In this document: piece after piece, positions 35,885-47,233 of the stretch
Layout of the letters: each line of letters opens with the position of its first letter
Position numbering within the stretch: the stretch's first letter is position 1
Assembly (NCBI GenBank): GCA_910589415.1
Contig: OU342632.1
Coordinates: forward strand, 49,837,341-49,901,340
DNA length: 64,000 nt
Reading direction: 5' to 3'
From: Malachius bipustulatus
Lineage: Eukaryota > Arthropoda > Insecta > Coleoptera > Melyridae
The notes under the pieces: model-generated
Told to the model about the DNA's origin: nothing
Databases searched by the model: none
What the model saw: the letters and a program-made list of their open reading frames with translations, nothing else
Position numbers and translations under genes: made by a program

Positions 35885-35892
35885 TATATAAG
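35885..35892 (+). promoter_or_regulatory. Probable LTR TATA box
   Basis: TATATAAG within a GC-rich context (CACCGGC upstream), placed early in the LTR as expected for U3. Confidence 0.6.
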
Positions 35893-36362
35893 CAGAGCCA
35901 ACGGAGAAGCAGGCAGATCTTCCGAGGTATTGACTCGCGAACCATCTCCCTCCCTGTGAACTGAGCTAGGAGGTCTTCAGGAGGCATGTATTGAGTGCAC
36001 TCCGTCCAGTACCCAGCCGGCCACAGAGGTCGATGAAATGAGTCGAGCCTAGCTGTAACTGGACGTCGGGAGATCGATGAGAGTGAACTGAGCTCTGATC
36101 GACTGTGGCCATAACAGGGAATCAACCGGGGCTGTAGTGAAGTCCCGGCGGGTCTTTTCAGACGACGCCTGGCCTGTATTAAGGGCCAGGCAAACCAGAC
36201 GTCGGGTCGCAATGTAATGAGTTGTCGATCCGGCAATCCCGTCACGTCGCGTATTCCAGAGGCCGCAGCAGCAGGAGACACGCACACGCAGCGTGCGGTG
36301 GTAAGAGAGCAACTGACGCAGCGGAGCCGAAGGTGAATCGTCCGACAGACCGACCAACCAAC

Positions 36363-36402
36363 AGAGATACCTGCGTCGGCGTGCCCCGACGCAGGTATCT
36401 CT
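36363..36402. repeat. 17-bp perfect hairpin in the LTR
   Basis: AGAGATACCTGCGTCGG at 36363-36379 is exactly complementary to 36386-36402, with a six-base loop. If transcribed it sits between the TATA box and the polyadenylation signal. Confidence 0.85.
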
Positions 36403-36609
36403 CACCAATCAGACGGCCAGCAGTGGACGAGCGCCGGCCTAGATGGTTCAGTGGTTAATAATATTAATCTAACAGATACAGATATGTGTAACTACCGTAC
36501 TTGTAAATAAAGGTTTTCATAATTTTAATTAACTTGTCACGGGTAAAAGGGGGCAATTATCCATCCCTGGATAATCATCTCTACCATATCGAAAATCCCG
36601 TTACAAGAT

Positions 36610-36627
36610 TGGCGCCCAACGTGGGGC
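36610..36627 (+). promoter_or_regulatory. Primer binding site, lysine tRNA type
   Basis: TGGCGCCCAACGTGGGGC is the 18-base sequence complementary to the 3' end of the lysine tRNA used as primer by several retroelements. Its position four bases after the LTR end is diagnostic. Confidence 0.9.
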
Positions 36628-36906
36628 CAAATTGTTGGGGCCTTACTCCCCGGGAAAAACTAATAGTACACTCGCAGGTTTTTTTTCAGTTACTCGTGTC
36701 ATGTTGGGTGACACGGCTGTCCTGCCATTGTCCCAGGGTAGCTCAATGGAGACACGGTATATGCCTGGGGTCAGATGAGGTTATCGCCGCACTGAGTATT
36801 CGGTAGAGCGGGCTTTAAGCGCTCCCCGATGCAAATGACACTTTCGCTGAGCTAAGTTGTAGGCAAATAGAAAAGGTTCCAAGGAGTATTGAAATTATAA
36901 CGACGG
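36628..36906 (+). mobile_element. Start of LTR element internal region
   Basis: About 280 bp of leader after the primer site, with no recognisable gag start. It ends where an AAT microsatellite and a minus-strand unit begin, suggesting a later insertion. Confidence 0.5.
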
Positions 36907-38050
36907 TCAAATAATAATAATAATAGTGATTTATTAACAGACTTATTAATTGAGGCAGAACGTGACCTGACTCAGGAGGCGTACAGGATGATAATCACTT
37001 GTCAAACTAAATAACGAATGTTACACGCAGTGACAGGTACCTAGACGGGCACTGTCGCACGGGCAGAACAAAGCGTTAAACGGGTGAGAGTGGTTGACTA
37101 TGAGCGACGGAGGGCTTAAGACCGGCGGATAACACGAATCCTACTTCGGCGGCGTGGTGAGTCCACTAGGCGCTGCGTCGTCTTGATCGGCGCGGTGTGA
37201 TAAGAGACACAGTGGTAAGGGAAGCAGCTCGACTGATACCAGGCGCCGCACGCAACCCACGATTTTCCCTGACCAAAGCCATGCCTGAAATCGAGGGTGG
37301 TACCGAACGAGGCCTTTGTTACCTGATAACGTCACAACGGTGATTGGTGCGTAATGGGCGACCCTCCTGCACACTCCAAGCCTTACCTCAAGTCGTCGCG
37401 ACACCTGACCAAAGCCAGGCCTGAAACAGCGCCTCCGGAGTGCGACCTGTGTAAGCAGTGACGAAGGATCGCGATTTCGCCCGACCAAAGCAGAGCCTGA
37501 AATCGTAGACGAGGATGGGCACCGCTTGCTAGTGCCACCCCGCGTACACCTGACCAGTTGTGCTCTGAGACGTAATCACCCCAGACCAAAGCCAACCCTG
37601 CAACGACGCCCCGAGAACGCAACTTTACCTTGTTCGCAGTGGTGAGTTATGACAGGAATGCGGGGGATAATGAAAAGTAGGGGAGACGAGCGGTGATGAA
37701 TGATAATGACGACGTCAGTACCAAGTAAATAAATGCGGATTGGAATTAAATGGCACCTACCTTAAGATCGGCTACGGTGGCTCTCAGTCGGAACACAAAC
37801 TTGTTCCGAAAATCAGTTGATCGACTGCTTGAGGCTTTATGCTTTACGTCACGATTGACGAGACAAACACGGCGGCTAGATCGTCCAAGAGGCACACTCG
37901 GTGAAGTCGAATTTCGAGGTTTCTTTTTGAGAATAATACTTCGGCTTTTATAGCGATTTATTATCAATTCTACGGCTATCTGACCTTTTTTGTAAGAAGA
38001 CTGCGTGAAAAAAAAAATGATTCGAAATTTTCTATCTCCGACCCGGTGCA
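36907..38050 (-). mobile_element. GC-rich minus-strand unit with degenerate internal repeats
   Basis: On the minus strand it begins with a TATA-like CTATAAAAGCC (about 37943-37953), has a splice-donor-like AAG-GTAGGT (about 37759-37767) and ends with AATAAA followed by an (ATT)n tail at 36912-36927. A motif of the type TTTCAGGCCTGGCTTTGGTC occurs four times between about 37270 and 37605 at roughly 90-130 bp spacing. Open frames of 79-115 codons span these repeats without known domains. The tail resembles that of the LINE at 17697, so a LINE-like 5' UTR or a non-autonomous retroposon is plausible; a non-coding host transcript cannot be excluded. Confidence 0.4.
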
Positions 38051-38859
38051 TTTGGGCGTTTTTATCAAGTGATAGTCGTTGATAAATTGCTTGAATACGA
38101 AGTTAACTGCCTCGATCTAGTTCTTAAAAAATTATCATAGAGATGGAACTACACCTCGATCGAGACCTGATGTCTTTAGTGTCTTTGCGCGTCTCGACCC
38201 TCACTGTTCCCAGTGTTGTGTTGACTCGCTGTGCGTTTTAAATTTTTACTATTTGTCTTTATGTTTGTTTTTATTATTTCTGTAATAACGCTGTTGTACT
38301 GAGCAATGAATGTTGTAACTCAAGTAAAGAAATTTGTAATTGTAATTGTGTAATTATTGTAATTGTATCCCGTGTATAAAAAATCATGATATCTCAATGA
38401 AAATTAATATGGCACTACTGTGTGTCACTACTGTATGACATTTCGAAAAGAAAAAGGGTCACTTTGCAAAAATGAATACATAAGCACCTACTAAAAGTAC
38501 CTGCTTATAAAATAGTTTTGAAATAACAAATAAATCGACATGCAGCATAGACTTGGATGTCTTGCACAGGAAATTGTGTCTGAGACACTGAATGAAGCAG
38601 GTTATTTATCGAATAGTTTTACCTGTCCTGCCTTGCGTCTCAATTTGCGTACCTACATACATTGGAAATATTTGTTTACAAAAACACGTGCTGTTCTGCT
38701 CTGTGTCACTTGCGTTGCATGCGTTGCAATGTGCGCCCGGCTTAAAGCCTAGTAATACGATATAAAGCCTGGAGTTTATTTTCACTATGGCGCTATCAAC
38801 TTCAGACCTATTAAGCAAAAAATAAAGTTGGGTATTCATTAGCGTATACGTGAATACTG
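38051..38859. other. Unannotated interval, possible LINE 3' tail
   Basis: TTGTAATTGTAATTG-type repeats at about 38330-38370 resemble a LINE 3' end on the plus strand, but no coding part precedes it. Otherwise nothing is recognised. Confidence 0.35.
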
Positions 38860-39365
38860 CAATACTGTGTACAGCGTATAGAGGAGATGTCCCAATACAG
38901 ACCCTTGAGACACCCCCTGCCGGACAGTCAACATTACGGAGATTTTTCCGCGCAACAATACACATTGAGTATACGATCACATAGATAACTAGACAAATAA
39001 TGACGTTGCCCGAACTGAGAAGCCCACACTTTTTATGATCGATAATAGAGTTTCGTGTCTAACAGTGTCAAATGCCCTAGAATAGTCTAACAGCACCAAC
39101 ACCTTCATTAATCCCTTATCTGTGGCCCTAAGAATTGTGTTCTGTAAATCAGCAAGGGTTGTCGTGCAGCTATATGAACGTTTTAAAACCCGAATGATTA
39201 CTCGGTAAAATATGATGACTATCCACAATATTTCAAATAATTTTGATAAAACATGTAGAATTGACATAGATCTTACATCCGTCAAAGTCGCCGGATTATC
39301 AACCTTGGGTAGAGGCATCACGAGCGAGTTCTTCCATGCGACCGGAAACATTTTTTATAATATAC
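38860..39365 (-). pseudogene. LINE reverse transcriptase N-terminal half
   Basis: The minus-strand frame from 39351 reads FPVAWKNSLVMPLPKVDNPA, then DVRSMSILHVLSKLFEI, a Ser/Thr-rich CTTTLADLQ segment, and VLLDYSRAFDTVRHETLL, which carries the first catalytic Asp pair region of non-LTR RT. It continues as SLFV and, after a break near 38990, SYLCDRILNVYC and a degraded QGS-like piece. The YADD box is missing. Asp-x-Arg-Pro-Ile-Ser-Ile-Leu is here DVRSMSIL. It ends next to the palindromic tip at 39401. A broken jockey/CR1-like copy. Confidence 0.75.
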
Positions 39366-39400
39366 GGGGATTTATAATATTAGTAATAAAAGAAATAATA

Positions 39401-39793
39401 CAGGGTGGGCCATCGAAAAGGTAACAAGCCTAATAGTTTAGAAAGTGAAGATGTATGCGGAAAACGCCGAAACAGGTTGATTTTGTTATCGAGGGGGACA
39501 TATTTTCGTGACAAATTTAACTACCCAAGTTCACCCCCTTGGCAGGGGTAGCTACCCCTTTGCTTATCATCATAGGGAACAGCTATCAAGTGATACATCA
39601 TTTGAAAGCTACTTGAATTCTCTTTACAACGATATCCAACATTTTGGGTTTCGTTTACATACAGGGTGGCCCAACGAAAACGTAACTCACCCTAATAACT
39701 TGGAAACTAAAGATGTACGCGAAAAACACCGAAACAGATCGATTTTGTTATCAAAGTAGGCATATTTTCGTGACAAATTTAACTACTTATATG
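39401..39793. mobile_element. Two CAGGGTGGCCC element ends in direct repeat
   Basis: Copies start at 39401 (CAGGGTGGGCCATCG) and 39662 (CAGGGTGGCCCAACG), both after TA, and share AAAACxCCGAAACAG, GATTTTGTTATC and CATATTTTCGTGAC over about 130 bp. Same orientation, 261 bp apart, neither with an inverted partner. This is a head-to-tail pair of solo ends. Confidence 0.75.
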
Positions 39794-40878
39794 TTTCAAC
39801 ATGTCTCAAGATAATCATTAGCCTGGAAAAATAATATTTTCAGGAAGTGAATGACCGTCTCATTAATTGGAGTTGAGTTGCTAAGAAGACGAAGATGCGA
39901 ATAACAAATGCAAACGTATAATACGTCTTAAAATCATAAGAGAAAGTGTAGTGGAAAATCCATGGTGTCTTCAATAAAAGAAAAAAAAAACATTAGTGTA
40001 AGTCTAGGTGTAAGTATGTAAGTACCTAGCTCTCCAAGTCATTTTGAGAAGAAAAAATTTCTGAAGAGAGTTTCTGAAGAAAAAATAATGTGATCCGTTT
40101 AGGAAACATAAGATAACGACTTCATGTTGATTATGGATAAAGAACATTTAATTGTTCTAAAGTTCTCACTAAGTCGACCAATATCACAGATAAATTTATT
40201 TTGCACAATGGTGCTGTAGGAACTAAAGCCGAAAGAGCTGGGATTTTACATGAGTGTAAGGAATGTACCATTAAAAAAGCTTAACTATCAATTTGTAGGG
40301 TCGAGCTTCTCACCTCCTTAACTTCGGCGCCATGTTGAATCAATAAGGTTAAATCTATGTTAAAGGTTAAATAAAAGTTAAAAATATTATTTTTATCTTG
40401 ACAATAACGAAGAAAGTAAAACTCCGAAACAAAAAAGTTGGAGACGAAAACCGTCTGGGAGTATCAAGCATAAATACGATATTTTTTATTAAATAACTTT
40501 TTTGTAAGTTTGTAATTTTTATCTATCTATTTAACTGTTATCCATTCAAATCGAAAATAAATAGAAAATGGCGTTTCATATTTTCAGGAGGTTAAAATAG
40601 TACAATAAAATTATAAAAAAGAAAAACAAAAACTGTTTGGAATCAGTAAGAATTATTGAGAGCTATATTCTTGATTAGGTAGCAAGTCACCGAATTTTCC
40701 ACATGTGGTTTGGAAGAAAATTTTGAGCACAGGGCTGAAGAAAAACGCAAGCACAGGGCTGAGTAGCTGAGCTGCCAACGTTTTCCGTCAATTTTTTTTT
40801 TTTTTTTTTTTACAGTTCAAACTGTAAATTTACACTTCTGACTGTAAGTTTATAGTTTTTAATGAGGTATAAATAATA

Positions 40879-41380
40879 CAGGTTGTCCCAGCAAAAGTAA
40901 TCTGCCCTTGTTATTTAACTTTTTTGAAGAGGTGGCTCTGGGAACTAGAGGGATGCAAACATAATTTTGAAACTATAATAAAATTTGTCCACTTTAAGGT
41001 TAAAATTGAACTGGTTCAGAATTAATTTTTTCCCAACCTGGTCAAAATCGGAGATTTTAGGGGTTGTAAATTTTAGTTGGGACATACTATATAATATGTT
41101 TCCGAAGGAGAGGTAACCTGGCAAGGACCTGCCCGCACAGTGGTCAGATTCTGGTCAGTCAGACATGTCGCTAAATTTACAGTTTACTGTACGCTTTATT
41201 AAACTGTAAATTCACAGTTCAATCGGTACTTAAACCTGTCCGGTCAATGCCAGGTCAAGTATCTCTTTTCTATAAATATATTATACAATATGTCCAAAAT
41301 AAAATAGTTTCAAAATTATGTTTGCATGCCTATAGACCCTGAGCCACCTCTTAAAAAAAATAAATAACAAGAGGGGTCGA
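40879..41380. mobile_element. Palindromic TA element P9 (right tip lost)
   Basis: TA-CAGGTTGTCCCAGCAAAAG begins the left arm. GAGGTGGCTCTGGG and GCAAACATAATTTTGAAAC recur inverted at about 41307-41350. The right tip diverges after ATAACAAG. An ACAGTTxAAACTGTAAATT motif occurs before (40812) and inside (41180-41215) the element. Confidence 0.65.
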
Positions 41381-42228
41381 GTGACATTTCATTTAGATGC
41401 TTTTTGTATTGTTTCTTTTTCCAAACTTGGATGGAATTAGAGAGGACGAAACCGGATTTTTCTTTTAAAGGCTGTCCCCTGGGATACAAAGTTGAAATAT
41501 TTTCATATTAACTTTTATTGTAAGCTATTGAGGGTGGCTCGTTTTCAAATAATTTATACCAACAATTTTTTTTTCTGAATTGGGTGATTACTGTGCTATC
41601 CCAAAAAATACATGTTGGTATAATAAACCAAAAACGGACTCATAGCCTTGTACTATGTAAGGTTGCCAAATTTTGACTTTTCATTTCATAAAATGAAGGA
41701 GTTCATTCACGAGGATGAAAGTTTCAACACGAGCCGTAGGCGAATGTGAACGTTCAAGTGAATAACGAAGATAAAAATCCTATATTCTCCACGATTTTAT
41801 GGGAATATCATTATACAGCTTCAAAAATATTATATCATTCAATAAAATATCACGTTACTAGGACACATGTGTCCAGACTCTTTCTGCCTGCTGTTGCTCA
41901 GCAGCTCCGTTCGCCGGTCGCCGCCCTACGAGGCTGATACGGGTGCTTAGAAAATAGACTGGCAGGGCAGTGTACTTGAACCTAAGCTAAAACCGCAATG
42001 GAGTGCGATCGTTATACTTCGTTGCTGCTCGAAAATATTCGTGTCATTATCATTATTATAATTTGTGCTCATTCGGGATTTTTCGTTCATTATTTCGTAG
42101 ACTGAGCTGCGATTGTTGACTTCTACCTATAAATTATTATGTAAACTGAAATCAGCAAGATAATGAACGTTTTATTCCATAGACGTAGAGAAAACTTTTT
42201 ACTACAGCGGGCTAGATACTAGCAAAAG

Positions 42229-42609
42229 ATGATACAGAATATTCACTATATACATGCAACCTTTTATTCCTTTGTTCAAAAGTTATACATCAGGAAACCA
42301 TTCTTATGCAATATTGGAAAGCTGGGCTCTTACAGAGTCACTTATAAATACCCGGATCTGAGAACGAGAGAGCTTGCGAAATTTACATTCCGGGAAAATG
42401 GAAGGAAATACCGATATTTGTATGTATTCGATATTGACTCGGTTGATATTTACCGAGCATTTGGATATCTAGAAAGGTGCATCGGGCGGTCGGGCCTAGC
42501 GTTATTGAATATTTGTCTGTATCATGTTGCGGAATTGGGAGAAAGTTGGGGGCTTTGTTTTCCTCACGGGGGAGGAGGGGAATTTAGATTGGCTCTCTCA
42601 AAAGAATAA
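42229..42609 (+). CDS. Unassigned open frame, 126 codons
   Basis: Starts at ATG (MIQNIHYIHATFYSF) and reads uninterrupted to TAA. The middle has RTRELAKFTFRENGRKYRYLYVFDIDSVDIY, charged and coding-like, and the end has a glycine stretch (HGGGGEF). I recognise no family, signal peptide or membrane segment. Base composition is more balanced than in the flanks. The region just before it (41880-42010, GTTCGCCGGTCGCCGCCC) is GC-rich. It may be an exon, part of a retroelement, or chance. Confidence 0.25.
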   Translation: MIQNIHYIHATFYSFVQKLYIRKPFLCNIGKLGSYRVTYKYPDLRTRELAKFTFRENGRKYRYLYVFDIDSVDIYRAFGYLERCIGRSGLALLNICLYHVAELGESWGLCFPHGGGGEFRLALSKE

Positions 42610-42849
42610 TATAGTTTAGCAATATTTTGTTTCTCGCGAACTCAATTCAATTTCGGGACTTGCGAAACGAATTACTGCTGTGATACATTTGGACAGTTTG
42701 TCGAACGCCGTCACATTCTACAAAAGGACTTGCATGTATGCGAGTAAGATATAAAAACCACCTTAAGACATTTTATATTAAATTCTTAATAGATTGGGAA
42801 AAAGCGAAAATAGTGTAAAATATAGAAAAATTTAGATATAATTTCAATA

Positions 42850-43260
42850 TACACGGTGAATATCAATTCGATGCTGATCATTGGGATCTTAGAAACGGTA
42901 AAAGATACAGGCACGTTTAAATTAGAGAAAAGTTGTTCAAATTTAGACTTATTAAGAAATAAAGATTATTCATAAACAAAATCTATGAAAACTTCAGGCG
43001 TTGCTAAAATATTCTGAATGAACTAAAAATGGATATTGCTTATTTCAGCCATATCTTTTTTATTACAGAAAATTAAATAATTTTGCTGTAGGTCTACATA
43101 AGTCGTTAAAAGCTATTCTCTTCTTAGATATCGAAAATTTTTAAAGTCGACTAGATCCCATAATTTTCGTAAATATTTTTTTTTCTTATGGCCGTCATTT
43201 TGTTTTTTTGTTATTCGGTGTTAGAAAAAATCAAGGAAACAAAAAGCCACAAAAAGATAA
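42850..43260. mobile_element. Degenerate half copy of P6
   Basis: CATATCTTTTTTATTA, CATAAGTCG, AGTCGACTAGATCCCAT and TTCTTATGGCCG appear in the same order as in the P6 left arm. The right arm is not found. Confidence 0.6.
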
Positions 43261-44081
43261 GGTATTATTTCTTAATATTATCATTTCATTAACATATTCG
43301 GACTATTGCAATAATAGTACCAACCTACCTACTTAAAAAAAAAGATTTAGAAATGCGCATATAAACTGTGTAGAAATATTAATTTATGGAATTGATAACA
43401 TGATTCTGGATATTAAACTGTCAAGTTTCGCATATTTTTTTATTTTTTTTTATTTGTGTATAAGTAAGTTTCCAAAAAAATGTTCTTCACAAATAGATGC
43501 TTATTATTTTTTAGCCCATTATCAATAATCAAAAGAAACCTTAAATCTTATTTCCAAATAAATAAAAACTGTTAAAATAAGAGATTCCTCATTGCAACTA
43601 CAAAATTTTATATATGACATCAATGCTGATATTTCATGTGACCTATGCAGCCTATTTAGAAAAAAAATTAACCATACTATTATTGTATTAGTCCAAATAT
43701 GTAAATGAAATGATAATAATAAATACATTATAAAATGTCTAATATTTGATTTTGAAATTTAAAATTGGTCTCCATACACAAGCATCATTGTTAGATAAAA
43801 GGATGAAGTTCAGTCTTCACCTTCCGATATAGGTACAACTTCAGAATGTTGAGGTAAATTTTGTTTTTCTTCTCGGAATGACTGTCAGTCAGGAATAAAA
43901 TCATAATCGTAAACTTCGTAACGTTTCTGTTTGGCTTCTTTAGTCAAATACTTTGGGATTGTGTTTACTCATAGAATAAAAAAAACTCTATTTTACACCA
44001 CACGGAGATCCGTGTTAATTCTTGGCTTAAGACAAGCCAACTTCCATTCATCCAACAGCATCCTCCGGATACTCCAGATGC

Positions 44082-44125
44082 AGCACACTGATGAGTTCTA
44101 GTAGAACGAAACACGTGTCTGTGCT
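44082..44125 (+). ncRNA. Hammerhead ribozyme (plus strand)
   Basis: Stem I AGCACA (44082-44087) pairs exactly with TGTGCT (44120-44125). The core CTGATGA is 44088-44094, stem II GTTCT-AGT-AGAAC is 44095-44107 with five pairs, GAA follows at 44108-44110, stem III is AC/GT around ACGT, and the cleavage triplet GTC is 44117-44119. All invariant residues are present and stems I and II are fully paired, so activity is plausible; cleavage is predicted after 44119. The short stem III is as in Penelope-like elements. It lies about 160 bp before a TIR element, with no reverse transcriptase nearby. Confidence 0.88.
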
Positions 44126-44280
44126 TGTCTGTACTCTGGAAGGCTCTGCTGTTGGATACGGAAGCAAGCTCTCTAGTTGGAGTTTCGGGCACTGCTATCA
44201 TGACAACTGTTAGGGCGATGGAGGAATTCTCCGACCCCATCGAACAGGCTAGTAATTGCACTTTATGTGCTTTATACTTA

Positions 44281-44952
44281 TACCAAATACGCTAAAATAT
44301 TAATACCGGACACTCCTATACCTATAGCATTGCAACAGGTTGCGTCCACTTTAGCAGCGCCGCCAAGCATGAACAGGGGGCACTGGGGCCACTAAAAATT
44401 AAATTTGGTGAAACATAGCGGGAGTTTTAAATATCAACGCTGAATAGAAGATCTCTTAAAATTAATTAGACGGAATAGACGGAGGAAATTGGGACGAAGA
44501 ATTAATACAACAATAAACAACAAAATTTTCAATATGTTTATTATATTAACAATAATTAACTACTATTACACACAATATATTATTATTATCTTTAGGTAGG
44601 TATATTTCAAAAAGATTGAATCGCTATATACCCAAGTGTAAGCCTATTATTAGCCGCAATTCTAATAATGTGCTTCCTTGCAGTTTTAAAGGTCTATTAT
44701 AAAATTATCCGCTGATATAATGCTTTGAGAGTAACTTTAAATTGAAATTATACTTGAAACTAAAACGTTCAATTACTAATGACAAATTATTAATAATTAT
44801 GATTGACTGCAGCTGTCAAAAACCGTGAAAAGTTACCTAACTTTAAATTTAAAAACAGCTTAGTGGCCCCAGTTCCTGCATGAGGGCGCTGTAAAAATGG
44901 ACGGAGGTTTTGAGAGGAAGTGTCCGGTATTATTATTTTAAGGTATTTGCTT
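44281..44952. mobile_element. TIR element, about 670 bp
   Basis: CAAATAC, AATATTAATACCGGACACTCC at the left is mirrored on the right by GGAAGTGTCCGGTATTATTATTTT and GTATTTG. Inside, GTGGCCCC / GGGGCCAC and GCGCC / GGCGC motifs are also inverted (44345-44395 against 44863-44920). The exact ends and target duplication are not clear. Non-coding. Confidence 0.6.
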
Positions 44953-45684
44953 ATACTTATTCGACCTACCTTCGTTATTTTCTTTATTAATTAACTGGGT
45001 CCTCTTCAAGAGGAAAACCGAAACAAAGGATCTCTCCGAAAAAATTTACAAGAAACATTTTTTTTTTTTATTAATTAGCTTTGGAGTGAAGCAGCTGGAG
45101 TCTTAAAGAAAAAATTCAAAGAGTCAGAAAGTAATTTATCCTTCTACAGAGGATTAGCCCTATTATTTTCAAAAATTAGGAAAAAAATTACGCATACTCT
45201 TTAGACAAAAATAAGCAACTTATGTCAATTTTTTTTTTCTTAAAACTGCTTCCTTCTCTCGGAAAAAATAATAAACCATAGAATGCATGTACCTATACCT
45301 TGATTCACAGGAAAACTCCAAGAAACGAAAATCTTATTTTTAAACAAAGAATTTGTTTGCCTGAATTTTTTCAGAGATGTTTGGACAACAAATAAGGGAT
45401 CCATTGTTTGGTGTTTCCCTCTCGAAGAGGACCCGTCACGTAAGCTACTTTACTAAATAAAATGCCCAAAATTTACCAAAACAAATAAGTAATAAACTGA
45501 TAAGATAACACACCGAACCACAGCAGAATCTCAGCAACCCAAAAGTTTGTATTCGCTCATGTGCCTCCTAAGTATTTTAATGCATTTTTGATTGGGTTTT
45601 GTATTAATAATATTGATTATCGTTGTGATTAGAACTGCTTTCAAACCAAAATAGACAGAATGTGGTTCCTAAAACAATTATTTC

Positions 45685-45930
45685 CTAAAATTTATGTTTT
45701 CAACCCTTACTTAATAGAATCTCCACATTCTGATTGATGATAAATAAAACACTAATGTTTTAAAAAATTCTACTGATGTATATTGCTGGACATTAACGTT
45801 ACGCGTGTTTCACTACTTTGTTTTTTTTACATACGTCTGAAGATGCTACAAAGTAGTGAAACACGTTAATATCCAGCCGTATACGTCAGTAGAATTTTTT
45901 AAAACGTTAGTGTTTTATTTATCATCAATC
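45685..45930. mobile_element. Hairpin insertion with 10-11-bp target duplication
   Basis: ACAATTATTTC occurs directly at 45674-45684 and 45931-45941; R1 has one copy (AAATTATTTC) and no insert. The insert is mostly one hairpin: 45731-45820 pairs with 45849-45930 (CACTACTTTG / CAAAGTAGTG at the loop) around a 28-nt loop. The long duplication suggests a foldback/Mutator-like or retroposed origin. Confidence 0.7.
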
Positions 45931-46218
45931 ACAATTATTTCGCATTCTGAAGGAGTTTTTTCGATTTATTTAAAATAATTTTTACTACTTGCAAGGGCAT
46001 GAAACTTGGCTTTCGAAAAGTCAACGTTTATACGAAAATTTGACGTTATACTGTTATTAATTGGGTAAATTATTATAAATTATACAAAATACTTTAAAGG
46101 TAAAGTTTTATCTGAACTGTATTATTAGTTCTATAAAATACTGAAATTAAATAAATCAAATTTTACACAATTACAAAACTATACGTCAGATTATGTCAAA
46201 CTGAGAATTTGGATCTAA

Positions 46219-46945
46219 CGCCCCGTCCTAGCTGCATCCGGGGACTGCGTTGCGTGCGTTGCGTGCGTGCGTTGCGGTGAACGATTAAAATAAAACACAT
46301 GCAAAGCAATGGGAGTGTCCACAGTAGATACGTTGCCCGCAAAAGTCGTACGATAAAACGACACCGCAACGCACGCATTGTTTTAAATTGAAATATTTAG
46401 TATTTTCATCTGTCAAAATCTTGCGGTTTTTTACAGCGGGCAGGAACTTTTTGGAATTTCGATTGCCTTCGTGCCAAAGCGAAATATTTTGTGCAATAAG
46501 AGAAATCTATTTTACAAGAACAAGAGTCAAGGTAAACTGGGAATGTGAAAATGTCTCGAATTTAGGTTTTTAAAGTAAGTATGAGGTCTATTAACTTCTA
46601 TTGTAGACCTATTTTTATTTAACCTACCTTCTATTTATCTATCTATAAATCTATACCTATTTCTATAGATTACTTTCGTCTTATTGTTTCTTTCTCTTAA
46701 GTAACATGTTTCTTTTTGTGATTTTCAAGTCTTTCAAGCTCCAACAACCTACTGGTTTCCAAATTAAAACGTATTTAATCTTTAATCTGAAGCTGCACCA
46801 GAAATAGTTGGATTGGAAACCATTTTCTCGCACGAACCACACGCATTCAGTTAGGACACACTCAAAATTTCTCGTGCGAGTTTGCGTTGCGTGCGTTCCA
46901 CGCATCGCACGCAACGCATTACCCGGATGCAGCTAGGACACGGCG
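46219..46945. mobile_element. MITE with TAA target duplication
   Basis: Ends CGCCCCGTCCTAGCTGCAT and ATGCAGCTAGGACACGGCG are inverted, flanked by TAA at 46216-46218 and 46946-46948. R1 reads TTTAAAGGCAG without an insert. GCGTTGCGTGCG-type tandem motifs sit just inside both ends. TAA fits PIF/Harbinger. No transposase. Confidence 0.8.
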
Positions 46946-47233
46946 TAAAGGCAGCTTAATTTTAGTTTAGAAATCGTCCGCAATGCGACATGCGCTACCG
47001 GAAAACGCTAGGGAACCTGTATTAACGCTTTACTAGGGTAGCGCATTCACTCGTTGACGTTTACTAAACACGGTTATGTTTGAACAGCTGGATGTCATAG
47101 TTTTGACACATTTGGTCACAGGCGTAGGTATCAAGTGGAAAAAAGCGAAGTTTTAAAAATGAAACAATATAATAACACGAATAGAATTCAAGGAATTCTC
47201 TTTCAGTGGGTATTAAAAACATAATTACGGGTT

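Larger units (their letters stand above)
35767..36605 (+). mobile_element. LTR of an LTR retrotransposon (5' LTR)
   Basis: Begins TGTAACG and ends CGTTACA, the short inverted ends typical of LTRs, and is followed four bases later by a tRNA-primer site. It is markedly GC-richer than its flanks. TATATAAG at 35885-35892 is a probable TATA box and AATAAA at 36506-36511 a probable polyadenylation signal. A 17-bp hairpin lies between them. A matching 3' LTR is not in the window, so this is a truncated element. Gypsy-like is likely from the primer site, but no gag or pol is left to confirm it. Confidence 0.8.

Noticed and set aside
35829..36408. Overlapping 119-152-codon ORFs in GC-rich DNA
   Set aside because: They lie within the LTR; open frames on both strands come from high GC content, and no motif is present.
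37141..37622. Minus-strand ORFs with repeated FQAWLWSG-like phrases
   Set aside because: The phrases arise from a degenerate DNA repeat read in two different frames, not from a protein repeat.
41430..41455. AGGACGAAACCGG as the 3' half of a hammerhead
   Set aside because: No CTGANGA element lies upstream within range.
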